A stretch of 64,000 bases of DNA from Branchiostoma belcheri (taxonomy: Eukaryota > Chordata > Leptocardii > Amphioxiformes > Branchiostomatidae), in contig NW_017804476.1 in assembly GCF_001625305.1 (NCBI RefSeq), positions 1,438,193-1,502,192 on the forward strand. The letters run 5' to 3'. Under the pieces are notes generated by a model. The model had not been told where the DNA came from. It did no database searches and saw nothing but the letters and a program-made list of their open reading frames with translations. This document shows positions 11,601-25,000 of this stretch, one piece after another (the first letter of the stretch is position 1; every line of letters starts with the position of its first letter). Made by a program: the position numbers and the translations under genes.

Positions 11601-14600
11601 AAGACAAAGGTAAACTGGAAAGGGTACAAAATCAAGCTGCAAGATTCTGTATGAACAACTATGAAAGAGGTGCTAGTGTCATGAAAATGAAAAGAAACCT
11701 ATACAGTGGGTGTCACTGGAAGACAGAAGAAAAATGTCCAGACTTTGCATGATGTACAAAATGACTAATAAACTGGTGGACGTCCCAACTACTAAGTACC
11801 TAAAACCAGCACAGAAAAGAACCAGAAATAGCCATGACCTCAAGTACCAGAGTTATCAACCAAGGATTGAGGTGTTCAAGAATTCATTCTTCCCTAGAAC
11901 TATCGCAGATTGGAACTCGCTGTCACAATGTTTGTTTGTTTGTTTGTTTGTTTGTTTGTTTGTTTGTTTATATATGTTAAGAGTTAGATGTTCAAGGGTT
12001 GGGTGTAACAAGTCAATCGGTGTATATGTAGCCAGCTGCCGCCGCGCCGCGTGCCTGCGAAGCTGGTGTGTTACGCCGAAGGGTGGTTTTACCGACTATA
12101 CAGATACAGATACTAGTTCACCCTAAAAAGCGTCTAAACAGATTTCCAATATGTACAACATCCTCAAGTACAATGCACTCCTATATATCTACGTAAGCTA
12201 TGTATACATGGAGGTGCTGTACTAGAAATATCTCAAAAACGTTGTTTTTCAAAGTGGCGGTTATATGAAATCCCGTGGCTAAATGTTAATGGGGGTTAGA
12301 TCCCGAGTACTGTGAAGTTGGATTTCTACAAGGAAATCCTTTGATACAAACAAAGTATTAGGCCACACAAATTTTATGGATGACTTTCTCCCTAGACTCC
12401 AACTCTAATGCGATAGGGCGAAAAAAAAAACAAGGCGGGTAAAAAAAAACAAGATTCCTACATTTTCAAATATCCACATCATAAACCTTGTTAAACAAGA
12501 AATGATATCTATATTGTGCTACGTTTACTGCAAAGTATTACATCCATTTCTCACTGAAACAATCATCGTACAAATGGCTTTGATATTAAGTGGGAACATC
12601 ACATATACACAGCCATTATATTACATATAAAAGGAATGAAATGCATCACTGCATCAAAGTAAAAGACAAAACATTAAATCAGAGCCTTGTCTTGTCTCTC
12701 TTCATATTTATCTGCCATCCACGTTCCGGCATGGCAACAGGCATCTTTGCCAATTTTCGGCATGTTGACCACTGTCAGAGGGCAACAAAATATCTTGTTT
12801 CTTTTTCCAAAATTAATGCGCGCGCTGATGTCATCCATAAAAATAACTTGATTTTCTCTTATTGGTTTACTGCAACATACGTCATTAGAAATCCCAATAG
12901 ATGACGTCTATTTAAAAGAACGTCATATCTTTATGCAAAACAAAATTGCTCAGGTAATTTGTACAAATCTGATATTACCAGTCAAATTACCCCAAATTTA
13001 ATTTCCAACTAATAGCAAGTTCGGCATCATTTGTAATAAGTATGAATATAAGATAATTGCATATTTCCGGTTGCTGGTAAAATAACTTGTTCCCTCATAC
13101 ATTTCCTAACACCAAGCGATCCACTCAAATCTAAGGCTTTGGCAAGTTCTATGCCCGTTTTGTACACGTTCAGTTGAAAAAATGGCTTTCTTTGAATTTC
13201 TCTTACGTACACTTACTCTACCATACGACATTTTGCGTATGGTATGGTAGAGTAAGAGAAATTCACATGGTAGTTTGAACTTTCCCTGGATTATGCTATA
13301 CAAAACATAGATATTATACACTCATCAGTACAGATTGGTATGAAACAGCTGTGCACCGAATATAAATCTTACTGTCAGTTGTTGAATCTTACTCACAGTA
13401 GTTTTGTAGGCTGCAATCTTTTGGCGGAGAATAGAGCTTATATTCTTTCAAATGTCAAACTTTTCCAATCGTCTAGTGCTGTAAAAACTGATTATACCAT
13501 TAAAACAAATGAGGTTTATGAGACAAATAGTTTGACTGAGACATAATTCCTGTTGTTCAGTGATCTACGACCGTAATTACGGCGAATATAGAAAAAGAGG
13601 TAGTTAGAACATGGCCTGTACATTATAGATAGGACATAATTGTCTACCGTAACTTCTTGAGAATTGTTCTTGGAATGGCGCCATCTCAGAAATCAAGGTT
13701 TGGGCGCCGTACCAAGAAGCAATATTGTTCGCTCGACGTCACTAGTAGCCTGGTATCCAGTCAATCGTGGTTGGGGCATAGTAGTTGGGGGAGGCTGTGT
13801 CTTCGGGGCTCTAATAGTTTCCCCCCGCCGAGTACAACAGGCCGCCCGGTAGGAGTGTTATGGTAAAGGAGATGGCCCGCCGAGTAGTTGAGTTGCCCCA
13901 CCACGAATAGACTGGAGACACGCATTAGGTTCCCTATTCGTTCGTAGTCGAGCTAATCAATCTCCCATCGTGAAAAACCTACCGGAAACCTAGCTGAGGC
14001 CGGCGGGGAAGAGCTCCTGCAGCCCCGAGGAAAACCCGCCCCAACCACGATAAGACTGGATACCAGGCTAAGGCACTACTCGTCTCTCACAGTGACGACT
14101 GTTCGTCTACGAAATTGTACTCTATCGTAACACTGTAATTTCAGCCCTGGAATTATTACTCATTATTGTTTCTGATGGCTGAGTTCTGAGTCTGTGTCTC
14201 TTGTCCTAACAGGTTCAGTTTCTTGGTGGGTAGGTGGTGATTTTGACAGTTGACTGATAGGGAGGTCAGGCCTCAAAATTATAAATCACATAAACCTGTA
14301 ATTTCAGCCCTGGAATTATTACTCATTATTGTTTCTTGTGGCTCAGTTCAGAGTGTCTCTAATTGTTCTAACAGGTTCAGTTTCTTGGTGGGTGGGTGAT
14401 GATTTTGACAGTTGACTGATAAGGAGGTCAGGCCTCAAAGTTACCCATCACATAACCCTGTAATTTTAGCCCTGGAATTATTACTCATTATTATTTAAGG
14501 TAGCTGAGTTCTGAGTTTGTGTCTCTAATTGTCCTAACAGGTTTGCTTTCTTGGTGGGTGGGATGTGATTTTGACAGTTGACTGATAGGGAGGTCAGGCC

Positions 14601-17600
14601 TCAAAGTGGCGGGTTGGAATAAGTGGGCGGTATGTGGAAGCCAGTGCCCGATTGCCAAAACCGTCCCTCCGCGGCATAACTCGCGTCGCTCCCCGACAAA
14701 AAATTAACGCCGCCGCCTCGGAAGTCTGCGAAGGAGGCTAACACAATCCCCTTCACATTTCCAATACATTCACACAAAAAATAAAAACTGTCTAGGTCAG
14801 GAAATACGTCCCACAGGTCGGCAATTTCCAATTTCCTGTTTCATTCTCCAACGGTTAGGAACGATCTGCTTGTATTCCCAGTGACCGGTAGACACCGTTT
14901 CAAAAGCCCACTAAACAATCAACTCAGCAACCGTCAAGTTACGTTGTCTGGCAACGGGCCATCCTTTTCAAAGTCCACGAAGAGGTTATCATATATGTTT
15001 CCCATTCAAAGAATATCTATTTAGAGTTAGAGTTAGAAGAACACTGAGCTTCTTCGGTGACATATTTCATTAGACACATTTAAAACTGAACGATTTAGTC
15101 AGAATCTGACAGCAACTGTGTCATTTTGTGTGGGGTCGTGTGGCGTAGCGGCAGAGTGCGCGGCTCGGAACTTAGAGTCCCGGTACTTGTAACACGCCAT
15201 TCTATCCTTCAAGAACACATGTACTACTCTCCAAGCAGAGGTTTGGGTTTGGGGTTATTTTTGGTGTGTTTTTAGACTTTTTTTATTGGGGTTTCTTTTT
15301 TTGCACTGGAATTTGAAAAAGAAAAATTGGGTTTGGTGAAAGAAAAATTGGGTTGGGTGAAAGAAAAATTCCAGTACAAAAAAGAAACCCCGATTAAAAA
15401 AACTCTAAAAACACGCCAAAAATAACCCCAAACCTCTGCTTGGAGAGTACACACGCACAGGTTTTCCCGAGTTTCTCTCGGACAATATATGACATTTTCC
15501 GAGGACTGTGACATATTTGTTGACCATATTTACCCGAGGTACATGACTGGGTCATCAGAGTAGCCATTTTGCCCATCTGGACCGGTGCGTCAAACCAGAT
15601 AAAGGTTCACAGCGTCACATTCAAACCTGGAGGTTAATAAGACCGTGAATGGGTGACGTATTCGTGGAGTAACTCTAGACGTCGGAGTGATGAATTAAAG
15701 ACATTAGAAAGTCCAAATCGCTCCATTCCAGAAGGCCCTAATGGAGAGCATTGACGTATGTTCGGAAGTCGAGAGGAAGATGGTTCAATTTGGCCAGCTA
15801 CGGAAATCTTCGAGTGTCGTTAAAAAACGTGGAGAACATTTTTGAGTTCCTTCTTGATCGATTTGCAGTTTAAATCTATCACTCTCGTAAAACGTGTCCA
15901 GGGCTCGAAATACTGGCTGCATGTGCAGCTTAGTGCACCCAAATTTGGAGCTGTGCACCCCGGAATGTGTTCTGTGGGTTCACCAATGCACTCAAATATT
16001 ATCGTAGGTTTACGCATGCATAGATGTTAAATGTATGGCAGTATGTATACAGCATATGCTTAATATCTAATGGTAAAAAAAAACATTGTTATGGTGCATT
16101 TAATTAGAAATGAAACATAATTAGTTTTTGCTGACATTCTACCTATATGGTGCACCTTAAAAAATGTTTATGCTCCCAATCGTTTTAGGTTGGCTGCTGT
16201 AGGATTGGGGAATTTCAAGCCCTAGTGTCCATTGCTGACCCAAGCAGAGAAGCATTTGAAAGGGTGTTTTTGAACGTCTAAACTGCCGTCTCTTATACCT
16301 AAATCTGCAATCTTTATGTGGACCCTATAAAGATTGCAGATTTAGGTATAAGAGACGGCAGTTTAGACGTTCAAAAACACCCTTTCAAATTCATTGAATG
16401 AAGACGTTTATGGCACATGATATATTCTCCCCATTTGGAGGTGTACAGGTCAAAAAGAGAAGCGTTTACAAACGTATATACATGTACGACTAGCGTATTA
16501 TGATTTAGTATGTACCCACTGTGGTATGTACCTGAAAGGATGTCCAGTCAAATCTTTGCTAGCACTGGAAATTACGTGCTACTAGCTAGCCTACTGACTA
16601 TCCAAAATACTTCCTAGGCTAGTGTTGCATGTAATGGAGGTCATCTCCCACGAGGTTCAACGTCATTGGCCAGCTGGTGTGAATGATTTGCAAAGGGATT
16701 AACCAATCAGAGAAGACCCCTTCTTTAAATTAGTAACGGTTTCTGCGGGCTGACTCCACCGGCGAATCATTCGCTCTGTTGAACCAGTTTAGCCTAGTTT
16801 ACCTTGAGAATACCTTGAGTATCCAACGGTGTTAAAGGCATTTCTGCCTGTGGTGTACACCCTCCTCTCATTGCCTTCGACAGAAGGCTATGAAATCTTT
16901 TTGCCACTGTTTGGCAGATTATGCACGATAAAGTTTGAAGGCGTGGTCCGAGGTTCACGATTTTTGGTAGGCAGGTTGTCTTAGTGATGGGCATTGTCAA
17001 GGCCAAAAATGGGCTTCGTGGGGGGTTCTTACGTGACTGGAGCTGACCTTTTGTGTTTGCGTTTTTTGTTGTTCCCCAGATAACTCGGGAATCCTTATTC
17101 TATATGCATTCTCCCGCTCCAGTGCTTATCCAGCCTTGACTTGAAGCTATTGACGCTCTCGGCGTCAACCACAGAACTGGGTAGGGAATTCCATAACTGC
17201 ACTGCTCTTATGGCAAAGGAGTGCCTCCTTTCTGCGGCTTTTGCCAGTGGGACCTTCAACTTATACGAGTGCCTTCATGTTTTCTCCACCTGACTAGATT
17301 CAAAGAACTCCTCAGGTTCCACTCTCTCTCTTTTGGTCATGATCTTGTACATCTGTATCATACCCCCCCCCTCACTCTCCTGTATCTAAGTGAAGGGAAG
17401 TGCATGCTTCTGCAGCCTAGCGGAGTATGGTAACTCCTGTAACATTACAAAACTCTTTGCAAATTGAAAAAGGTCGCCACTGTAACACACCGGCCAATGA
17501 GAGACTGTGTCCCACGTGTCATAAAGGCGTTGAAACCGAATTACATTTTATAATAGATTGCCCAACCTATGATGAAAACCGACGAAAATTGTTACAACAT

Positions 17601-18958
17601 ATTACATGTAAGACCGATGTAACGCTACCCCATACAAAGACAGAGATATTCTATATGTTACTATCATGCCCTGTCAACATTTCCACTTATTATGTAGGCC
17701 AATTTGTACAAAATTCAATGACAAAACGAGAAAACGTAATTAATTCCTTACACAATTTATTACTACATTGTATTAATAGAGTTAGATTAGTATAATTAGT
17801 GTCTCTCTTTTGTTATACATTGTTTATGAAGCAGACCAGATTCCTATTACAATTAGTAGAACTGTTAGATATTCTCAACACCACCATATGTGTATGTTAA
17901 CACCACAAACTATGTATGTATATTTTGCCATACGTTGCACCCGCTACATCTTCTTGTAAGGAGGATACCAGTCTTGTAGCCCTGTGTTGTACCCTCTCAA
18001 TCAATGCCTGGTCACCACTGCAGTAGTTTAACCCTAGAAGAAGTCCCATGAGAAGTCTGGTACAGGCAAGTCGCAGAGTTCAAGCCTGAGGGTTAATCAA
18101 GTTTAATATCAAAGGCTCTTGGTAACCATGGTTCGTGCTTTTTCCTTTTCAACATTCTACACTGTCGCTCAGTTTCCAAAAGACGGGGCAAGACCGGAAG
18201 ACAAGATTTACGTTACAATCAATAGCTGTACTGCACATCAATATTAATTTGTTACAAATATGTTACAATCAATGGCTGTATTGCTATCAATATTAATTTC
18301 TTGCAAATCAAACTAAAAGATCAGTGGGTGTATTATAAACCATGAAACGATTTTGAAAGAACTTAAAATTCCATAAAGCATCAGGCATCAGGAAGATGTA
18401 TTCTTGTGGAATCTACCTCACAAAAACACCCCTTTGATCATAGGTGTTGAAACCAAACAGGTGGTTGACTTGAATTGTAGTAAATATGATGATTGTTTAC
18501 GTCAAGAACTGCTTTCAGTTTGATTTAGATAATATGGTTTACGTCATGTCTTTCTTCTCTTTGAAATTTCTTGCTCTTTGATCGCATGAATTTGTTCAAA
18601 GACTCAGTACGATCGATGCCAGAGGCAGGAATTACTAGCAGGTCATTGACTTTTCACACGTTTTACGTACATTGTTTTTGCTCAATTTCTTCCTCTTCTC
18701 CCAACGCATAAGGTCAATGACCTGAACCAGACTTCTGCAAGCATGGTAACTAGTGCTGTAGCAGAAACCCCAGAGTTGACAGTGCTTGTCGCCATACACA
18801 TGTACTAGTATGTGAATGTGTTTGAGTTACGAATTAACAGAAGTAGTTTGTTAGGCTAGATCATATGAAGGTAAACATTATGCATTTACTTTGCATTCAC
18901 ATTTCTAGTTACCTTTGCCAAGGTTATGTTTTCCATAGCGTGTGTTTGTGCGCGCGCG

Positions 18959-18997
<39 letters not shown>

Positions 18998-19021
18998 CGC
19001 GCGCGTGTGTGTGTGTTTCCC

Positions 19022-19073
<52 letters not shown>

Positions 19074-22000
19074 GTATAGTTTGTTATTATCATCATTGGC
19101 GGTTTAGTCATTTTCCTCCATCTCCAAATTGTTGATTCACCAATGACTGTATAGACTCAGCAAAGAGATACCGACTTGTGATTATCGAAAGTCATGTAAT
19201 ATGCGCCCCAGGGCCTAACCCGGTGTCGAGAAATTATCACGGTTACCACCGGACAGCTCTTCAGCACCAGGGCCAACATGCCCCCGAGCAAATTTCACCT
19301 CAGACCCCCTAAGGAATAACACGATGTTCGTGCATTGATTCAAGTAGGCAAGTAATCACAGCGTAGAATAAATTTCCCAGGCGGGGATACATGTAGAGGC
19401 TTATGCGGGGAGAGAGGCTTACAGTGCCGAGGACGCCCTGCCTCAGAGCCGCAACAAGACCATTTTTCGTCCAGGGCAATGGGTTACTCATTGGGTGTGT
19501 TCCAGACTGCTGTCGTTACTTTTATCCCTTTGGTCTGCGGATAACAAACTTAGTTGGTACAAGTACTTCATCAGGAAATCTCCTAAAACTACCCGACAAT
19601 ATGGCCAGTAGATTTGTCTCCATTGACATTTCTTGGCTGCGTTTCAAGACTGGCCATCTTCTTTGGTCTGTAGATGAGCAGCTTGAGAAGGCTGTAGTCG
19701 GCACCAGGAGTACTCATACCCGATCTCCTAAAACTACCCGACCATAACCATTATTACCGCAGTAGATTTGTCTCCAAGAAAACGAAAACTGACATTTCTT
19801 GGCTCCGTTTCAAGACTGGTCATCTCCTTTGGTCTGCAGAAGAGCAGCTTGCTATGGTCGGCATCAGCAGTACTCATACCCAGTCTCCTAAAACTACCCG
19901 ACCATAACCATTATTACCGCAGTAGATTTGTCTCCAAGAAAACGAAAACTGACATTTCTTGGCTCCGTTTCAAGACTGGTCATCTTCTTTGGTCTGCAGA
20001 TGAGCAGCTTGCTATGGTCGGCATCAGCAGTACTCATACCCAATCTCTTAAAACTACCCGACCAGAACCAAAATTACGGCAGTGCCAGTGGATTTGTCTC
20101 CAAGAAAATGAAAACTGACATTTCTTGGCTGCGTTTCAAGACTGGTCATCTTCGTTGGTCTTCAGATGAGCAGCTTGCTATAGTCGGCACCAGTAGTACT
20201 CATATCCAATCATAAAATCTCTTAAAACTACCCGACAATAACCATTATTACGGCAGTAGATTTGTCTCCAAGAAAACGAAAACTGACATTTCTTACTTGG
20301 CTGTGTTTCAAGACTGGTCATCTTCTTTAGTCTGCAGATGAGCAGCTTGCTATAGTCGGCATCAGCAGTACTCATACCCAATCTCCGACTACCCGACAAT
20401 AACCATTATTACCGCAGTAGATTTGTCTCCAAGAAAACGAAAACTGACTTGGCTCTTCTTGGCTGCGTTTCAAGACTGGCCATCTTCTTTGGTCTGCAGA
20501 TGAGCAGCTTGCTATAGTCGACACCAGTAGTACTCATACCCAATCTCTTAAAACTACCCGACAATAACCATGATAATTTTTACGACAGTAGATTTGTCTC
20601 CAAGAAAATGAAAACTGACATTTCTTGGCTCCGTTTCAAGACTGGCCATCTTCTTTGGTCTGCAGATGAGCAGCTTGCAATGGTCGACACCAGCAGTACT
20701 CATATCCAATCTCTTAAAACTACCCGACCATAACTATAATTACGGCAGTAGATTTGTCTCCAAGAAAATGAAAACTGACATTTCTTACTTGGCTGCGTTT
20801 CAAGACTGGTCATCTCCTTTGGTCTGCAGAAGAGCAGCTTGCTATAGTCGGCATCAGCAGTACTCATACCCAGTCTCCTAAAACTACCCGACAATAACCA
20901 TTATTACGGCAGTAGATTTGTCTCCAAGAAAACGAAAACCGACATTTCTTGGCTGCGTTTCAAGACTGGCCATCTTCTTTGGTCTGCAGAAGAGCAGCTT
21001 GCTATGGTCGGCATCAGCAGTACTCATACCCAATCTCTTAAAACTACCCGACCATAACCATAATTACGGCAGTGGATTTGTCTCCAAGAAAATGAAAACT
21101 GACATTTCTTACTTGGCTGCGTTTCAAGACTGGTCATCTTATTTTTATCTGTGCTTGCTATAGTCTGTATCTGTATCAGTATAGCCGGTATAACCGCCAT
21201 TCGACGTAACACACCAGCGTAACACACCAGTCGGCACCGACAGTAACCAATCATAGATCTAAAACTACCCGACAATAACCATAATAACGGCAGTAGATAT
21301 GTCCCCAAGAAAATGAAAACTGACATTTCTTGGCTGCGTTTCAAGACTGGCCATCTTCTTTGGTCTGTAGATGAGCAGCTTGCTATAGTCGGCACCAACA
21401 GTACCCAATCATAAATCTAAAACTGCCCTACAAGAATCATTATTACGGCAGTGGATTTGTCTCCAAGAAAACGAGAACTGACATTTTTTTGGCTGCGTTT
21501 CAAACTGATTCTCGGTTGCGTTTCAAAACTGCTCTCTTCAGTGCTCTGCAGATGCAAATGCAGCTTGGTGACCAAGGCGGTGCCAAAACAAAATTACTAA
21601 ATCTCCTAAGACTGCCTGACAACATGAACGAGAACTGGCATTTTCTTGGCTGTGTTTCAAACTGATTTCATTTCAAATCTGCTCTGTAGTTTGGTGACCA
21701 GGCCGGTACAGAAAACACAATCACGAAATCTCCAACAACTGCCTGACAACAAAGCAGTAGATATTTTCCAAGAAAACGAGAGCTGACATCTCTTGGTTGT
21801 GTTTCAATTTGGCTCGGCTTTTTTTTTAATTTACTTCATAGGTCACCACAAAACAAGGCTCATGGGAGCCACTCAAAATGTTTTGGGTTACAGTACAGCC
21901 AGTTAGGACAGGTGTTTGTTGACCTTACACTTGTAAAGTTTAAGGTTATACTCATAAGGGAAACAATCACGAGGTAGCTTATTCCAAAGTGATGTTGTTC

Positions 22001-25000
22001 TGGGAAAGAAGCTTTCAGTGTGGAACTTCCTCCTAAGAGGTGGTGAATGGAGGAAGAAAGGGTGATTTGCTTCACTGGAAGTGGCAAGACGTGTCCTTGC
22101 TGAGAATGTTCGAAGTGGGGGCACTAGCGAATGAAGTTTTGGCTGAATGAAGGCTGCGTTTCAAAAATGCTCTTCTATGGACCAAGTCGGTACCAAAAAC
22201 ACAGGCACGAAAACCGATGAAGGTTGATGGTGGTTAGACATCTTTGGATAAATTACGGAGATTACTTTCGGATGTTTCGAGCGACACCGTCACTAAAATG
22301 AACTGAGAGAACAAGTGGACACTAATTATATGTGAAGGAAATGGAAAAAAACTGAACATGACAAAGACTCGTACAGGTTCACGAATTTTCTAAAACTGCC
22401 CGACAAAATAGCAGTAGATATTTCTCTAAGAAAACGACAACTGGTCAGGTATTTCTTAAAACTTATTCTTGGCTACGTTTCAAAACTTTGATCTGCGCAT
22501 AATGAAGATGAGCAGCTTGGTGACGAAGTCGGTACCTGAACACAATCATGGAATGTTATATTTTATATTTAAAGCCTCAACAATATAGCAGTAGATTCTC
22601 AAAGGTTATCGAAAACATATATTTTTGGCTGCGTTTCAAACTGATTTGATTTGATCTTCAGATGAGCAGCTTGGTGACCAAGTCGGTACCAGAACACAAT
22701 CACAAAATCTTCTATTTTATTTTTAAAGCCTCAACAATATAGCAATAGTGTAGTAGCTTCTCGAAACCTTATATTTTTTGGCTGCGTTTCAAACTGATTT
22801 TTCTTTGATCTGCAGATGAGCACGCTGGTCGGCACCAACAGTACCCAATCAAGGAGTCCCCTGAGGCTGCCTGATGATGTGGACTTGCGCCAGCTCCTAA
22901 CCCTGGCGTGCCACGCCGAAAACCAGGAGACATACGAGCGTCTGAACGGAAGTAAGGCCACAGCAATTTAATTTCATGGTTAACGGATTTTTCTAGAAAA
23001 ATAATGGAGCGGGCAGGCGAAAAAAAATTAAAACAGGCCTAGACATCCTATTATTGCCCAAAATGGTACGATAGGAGCCATGAAGTCAACATACCAGGCT
23101 GGTTCAAAATTTAAACAATGAATTTTGAACTTTTAATGATAACATTGCATTGAAAGATGGAATAACTGTAACAACTAGGATAAAAAGGACTGTTTTCAAC
23201 TGTTCAGGGCAAAATATGAGCATTTTGCAGTTGATTTTGAATTTTTATTTTTATTTGCAAATCAGAAAAAAATGAAGCGGGCGAATCCGTTAACCAAGAA
23301 ATTAAATCGGTGTAGCCTAAGGCCACAGCAAGTAAATTTTATGAGTGACATCCGCCACAGACTCCAAATCTAATGCAATAGGACAAAAAATACGAGCGTC
23401 TGAACGGAAGTAAGGCCATAACAAGTAAATTTTATGGGTGACGTCCGCCACAGACTCCAAATCTAATGCGATAGGGCGAAAAATACGAGCGTCTGAACGG
23501 AAGTAAGGCCATAACAAGTAAATTTTATGGGTGACATCCTCCGCAGACTCCAAATCTAATGCAATAGGGCGAAAAATACGAGCGTCTGAACGGAAGTAAG
23601 GCCATGACAAGTAAATTTTATGGGTGACATCCTCCGCAGACTCCAAATCTAAGCAATAGGGCGAAAAATACGAGCGTCTGAACGGAAGTAAGGCCACGGC
23701 AAGTAAATTTTATGCGATAGGGCGAAAAAAAACAAGGTGGGCCAATCCAATAAAAAGAAATTTCGACATCATAAACCTTGTTAAACAAGAAATGATAACC
23801 ATTATAACATGCCAACTATTATAACATCCAGTTGTCACTGAAAAATAACAGTTTTCAATCATTGTACAAATGGTTTTTAATTCAGTGGGAACATCACATA
23901 TAAAAGAAATGAAATGAATCACTGCATCAAAGTAAAAGACAAAACATTACATCAGAGCCTTGTCTTGTCCCCTCTCTTCATATTCATCTGCCATCCACGT
24001 TCCGGCATGGCAACAGACATCTTTGTCCATTTAATTTCGGCATGTTGACCACTGTCAGAGGGCAACAAATTTTCTTGCTTTTTTCCAAAATCAGCCAAAA
24101 ATTAATGCCTACGTTGATGTCATCCACAAAAATTACTTGCTATGGCCTAAGAGTCAACATTTTTTTTAATCACAGAAGGCACATCCTCACTAGACAGCTT
24201 TCAACAACGCTTACCGTTAGATGTGCAAAGGTTAGGTGTGACAGGTCATGCAGTGTTGCAAGGACATTATATATTTTGTTTCGTTAGTTCAAGAGTAACT
24301 TGTTAGTCAAAATTGGATTTGTATGACCTATGACTTTTTTTCAAATTCAATGTGATCCATGATATCAAAGTGTGCTTAGAAAGACGACAAAACATACAAA
24401 ACTTACAAAATACAATTCTTTATCAATGAAATATAAATAGATTATGGTCGCCACCTCAGTGGAAAAGGGCATAACTTTGGAGTTAATTTTAAAGAATGAT
24501 AGGGAACATCTTCTTTCATGTTGGCACGTAGGTATCAGGTTTCATATCTTCTGTGTATGAAATTCGATTTGCATCAGACTTTTGGCCTTTCCTTATCTTG
24601 TAGTTACAGACGATTTGATTAATGACAGACGGAAGTCTAAAAAAAGGACATTGATCTCGTCAATGCAACAATTGCTTATGTCGCATTTTCCAGACAGATT
24701 GCTCCTGTTTGATCAATAACTTCCAAGTTCAACGACTCATGCACACATTTTACATCAATAGAGGATAGAAGGAGAATTTTTATGCTGTGGATATTTAAAA
24801 CTGTTATCTTAAAGTATACTGCAAAGTTCTGGAAAAGACATCATATTGACCCTTGCAGAGGCCTTTTGCAGAACATTGGCAGTTAAAATAGTTCAGACAA
24901 CAAGTTTTTAAACAAGATATAAGAAGTACATATGTAATTTAATTGGGTGACTACTTTGTGATTGACAGCACTGCAACAAGTTTTTAAACAAGTTATAAGA

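Larger units (their letters stand above)
8689..22815 (+). other. Receptor intron 1 (14.1 kb)
   Basis: This intron separates the signal-peptide exon from the ectodomain. Most of it is repeats, listed individually. Stretches where I see nothing identifiable are 8700-9180, 12130-12360, 12930-13190, 14750-15120, 15460-16250, 16400-17070, 17800-18700 and 19080-19500. Confidence 0.7.

Noticed and set aside
18865-19135. Frames rich in Cys-Val and Thr-His
   Set aside because: TG microsatellite artefact.
23317-23697. A 126-residue minus-strand repetitive protein
   Set aside because: It is the complement of the 93-bp MITE/exon-tail array; the period is a multiple of three, which keeps the frame open.
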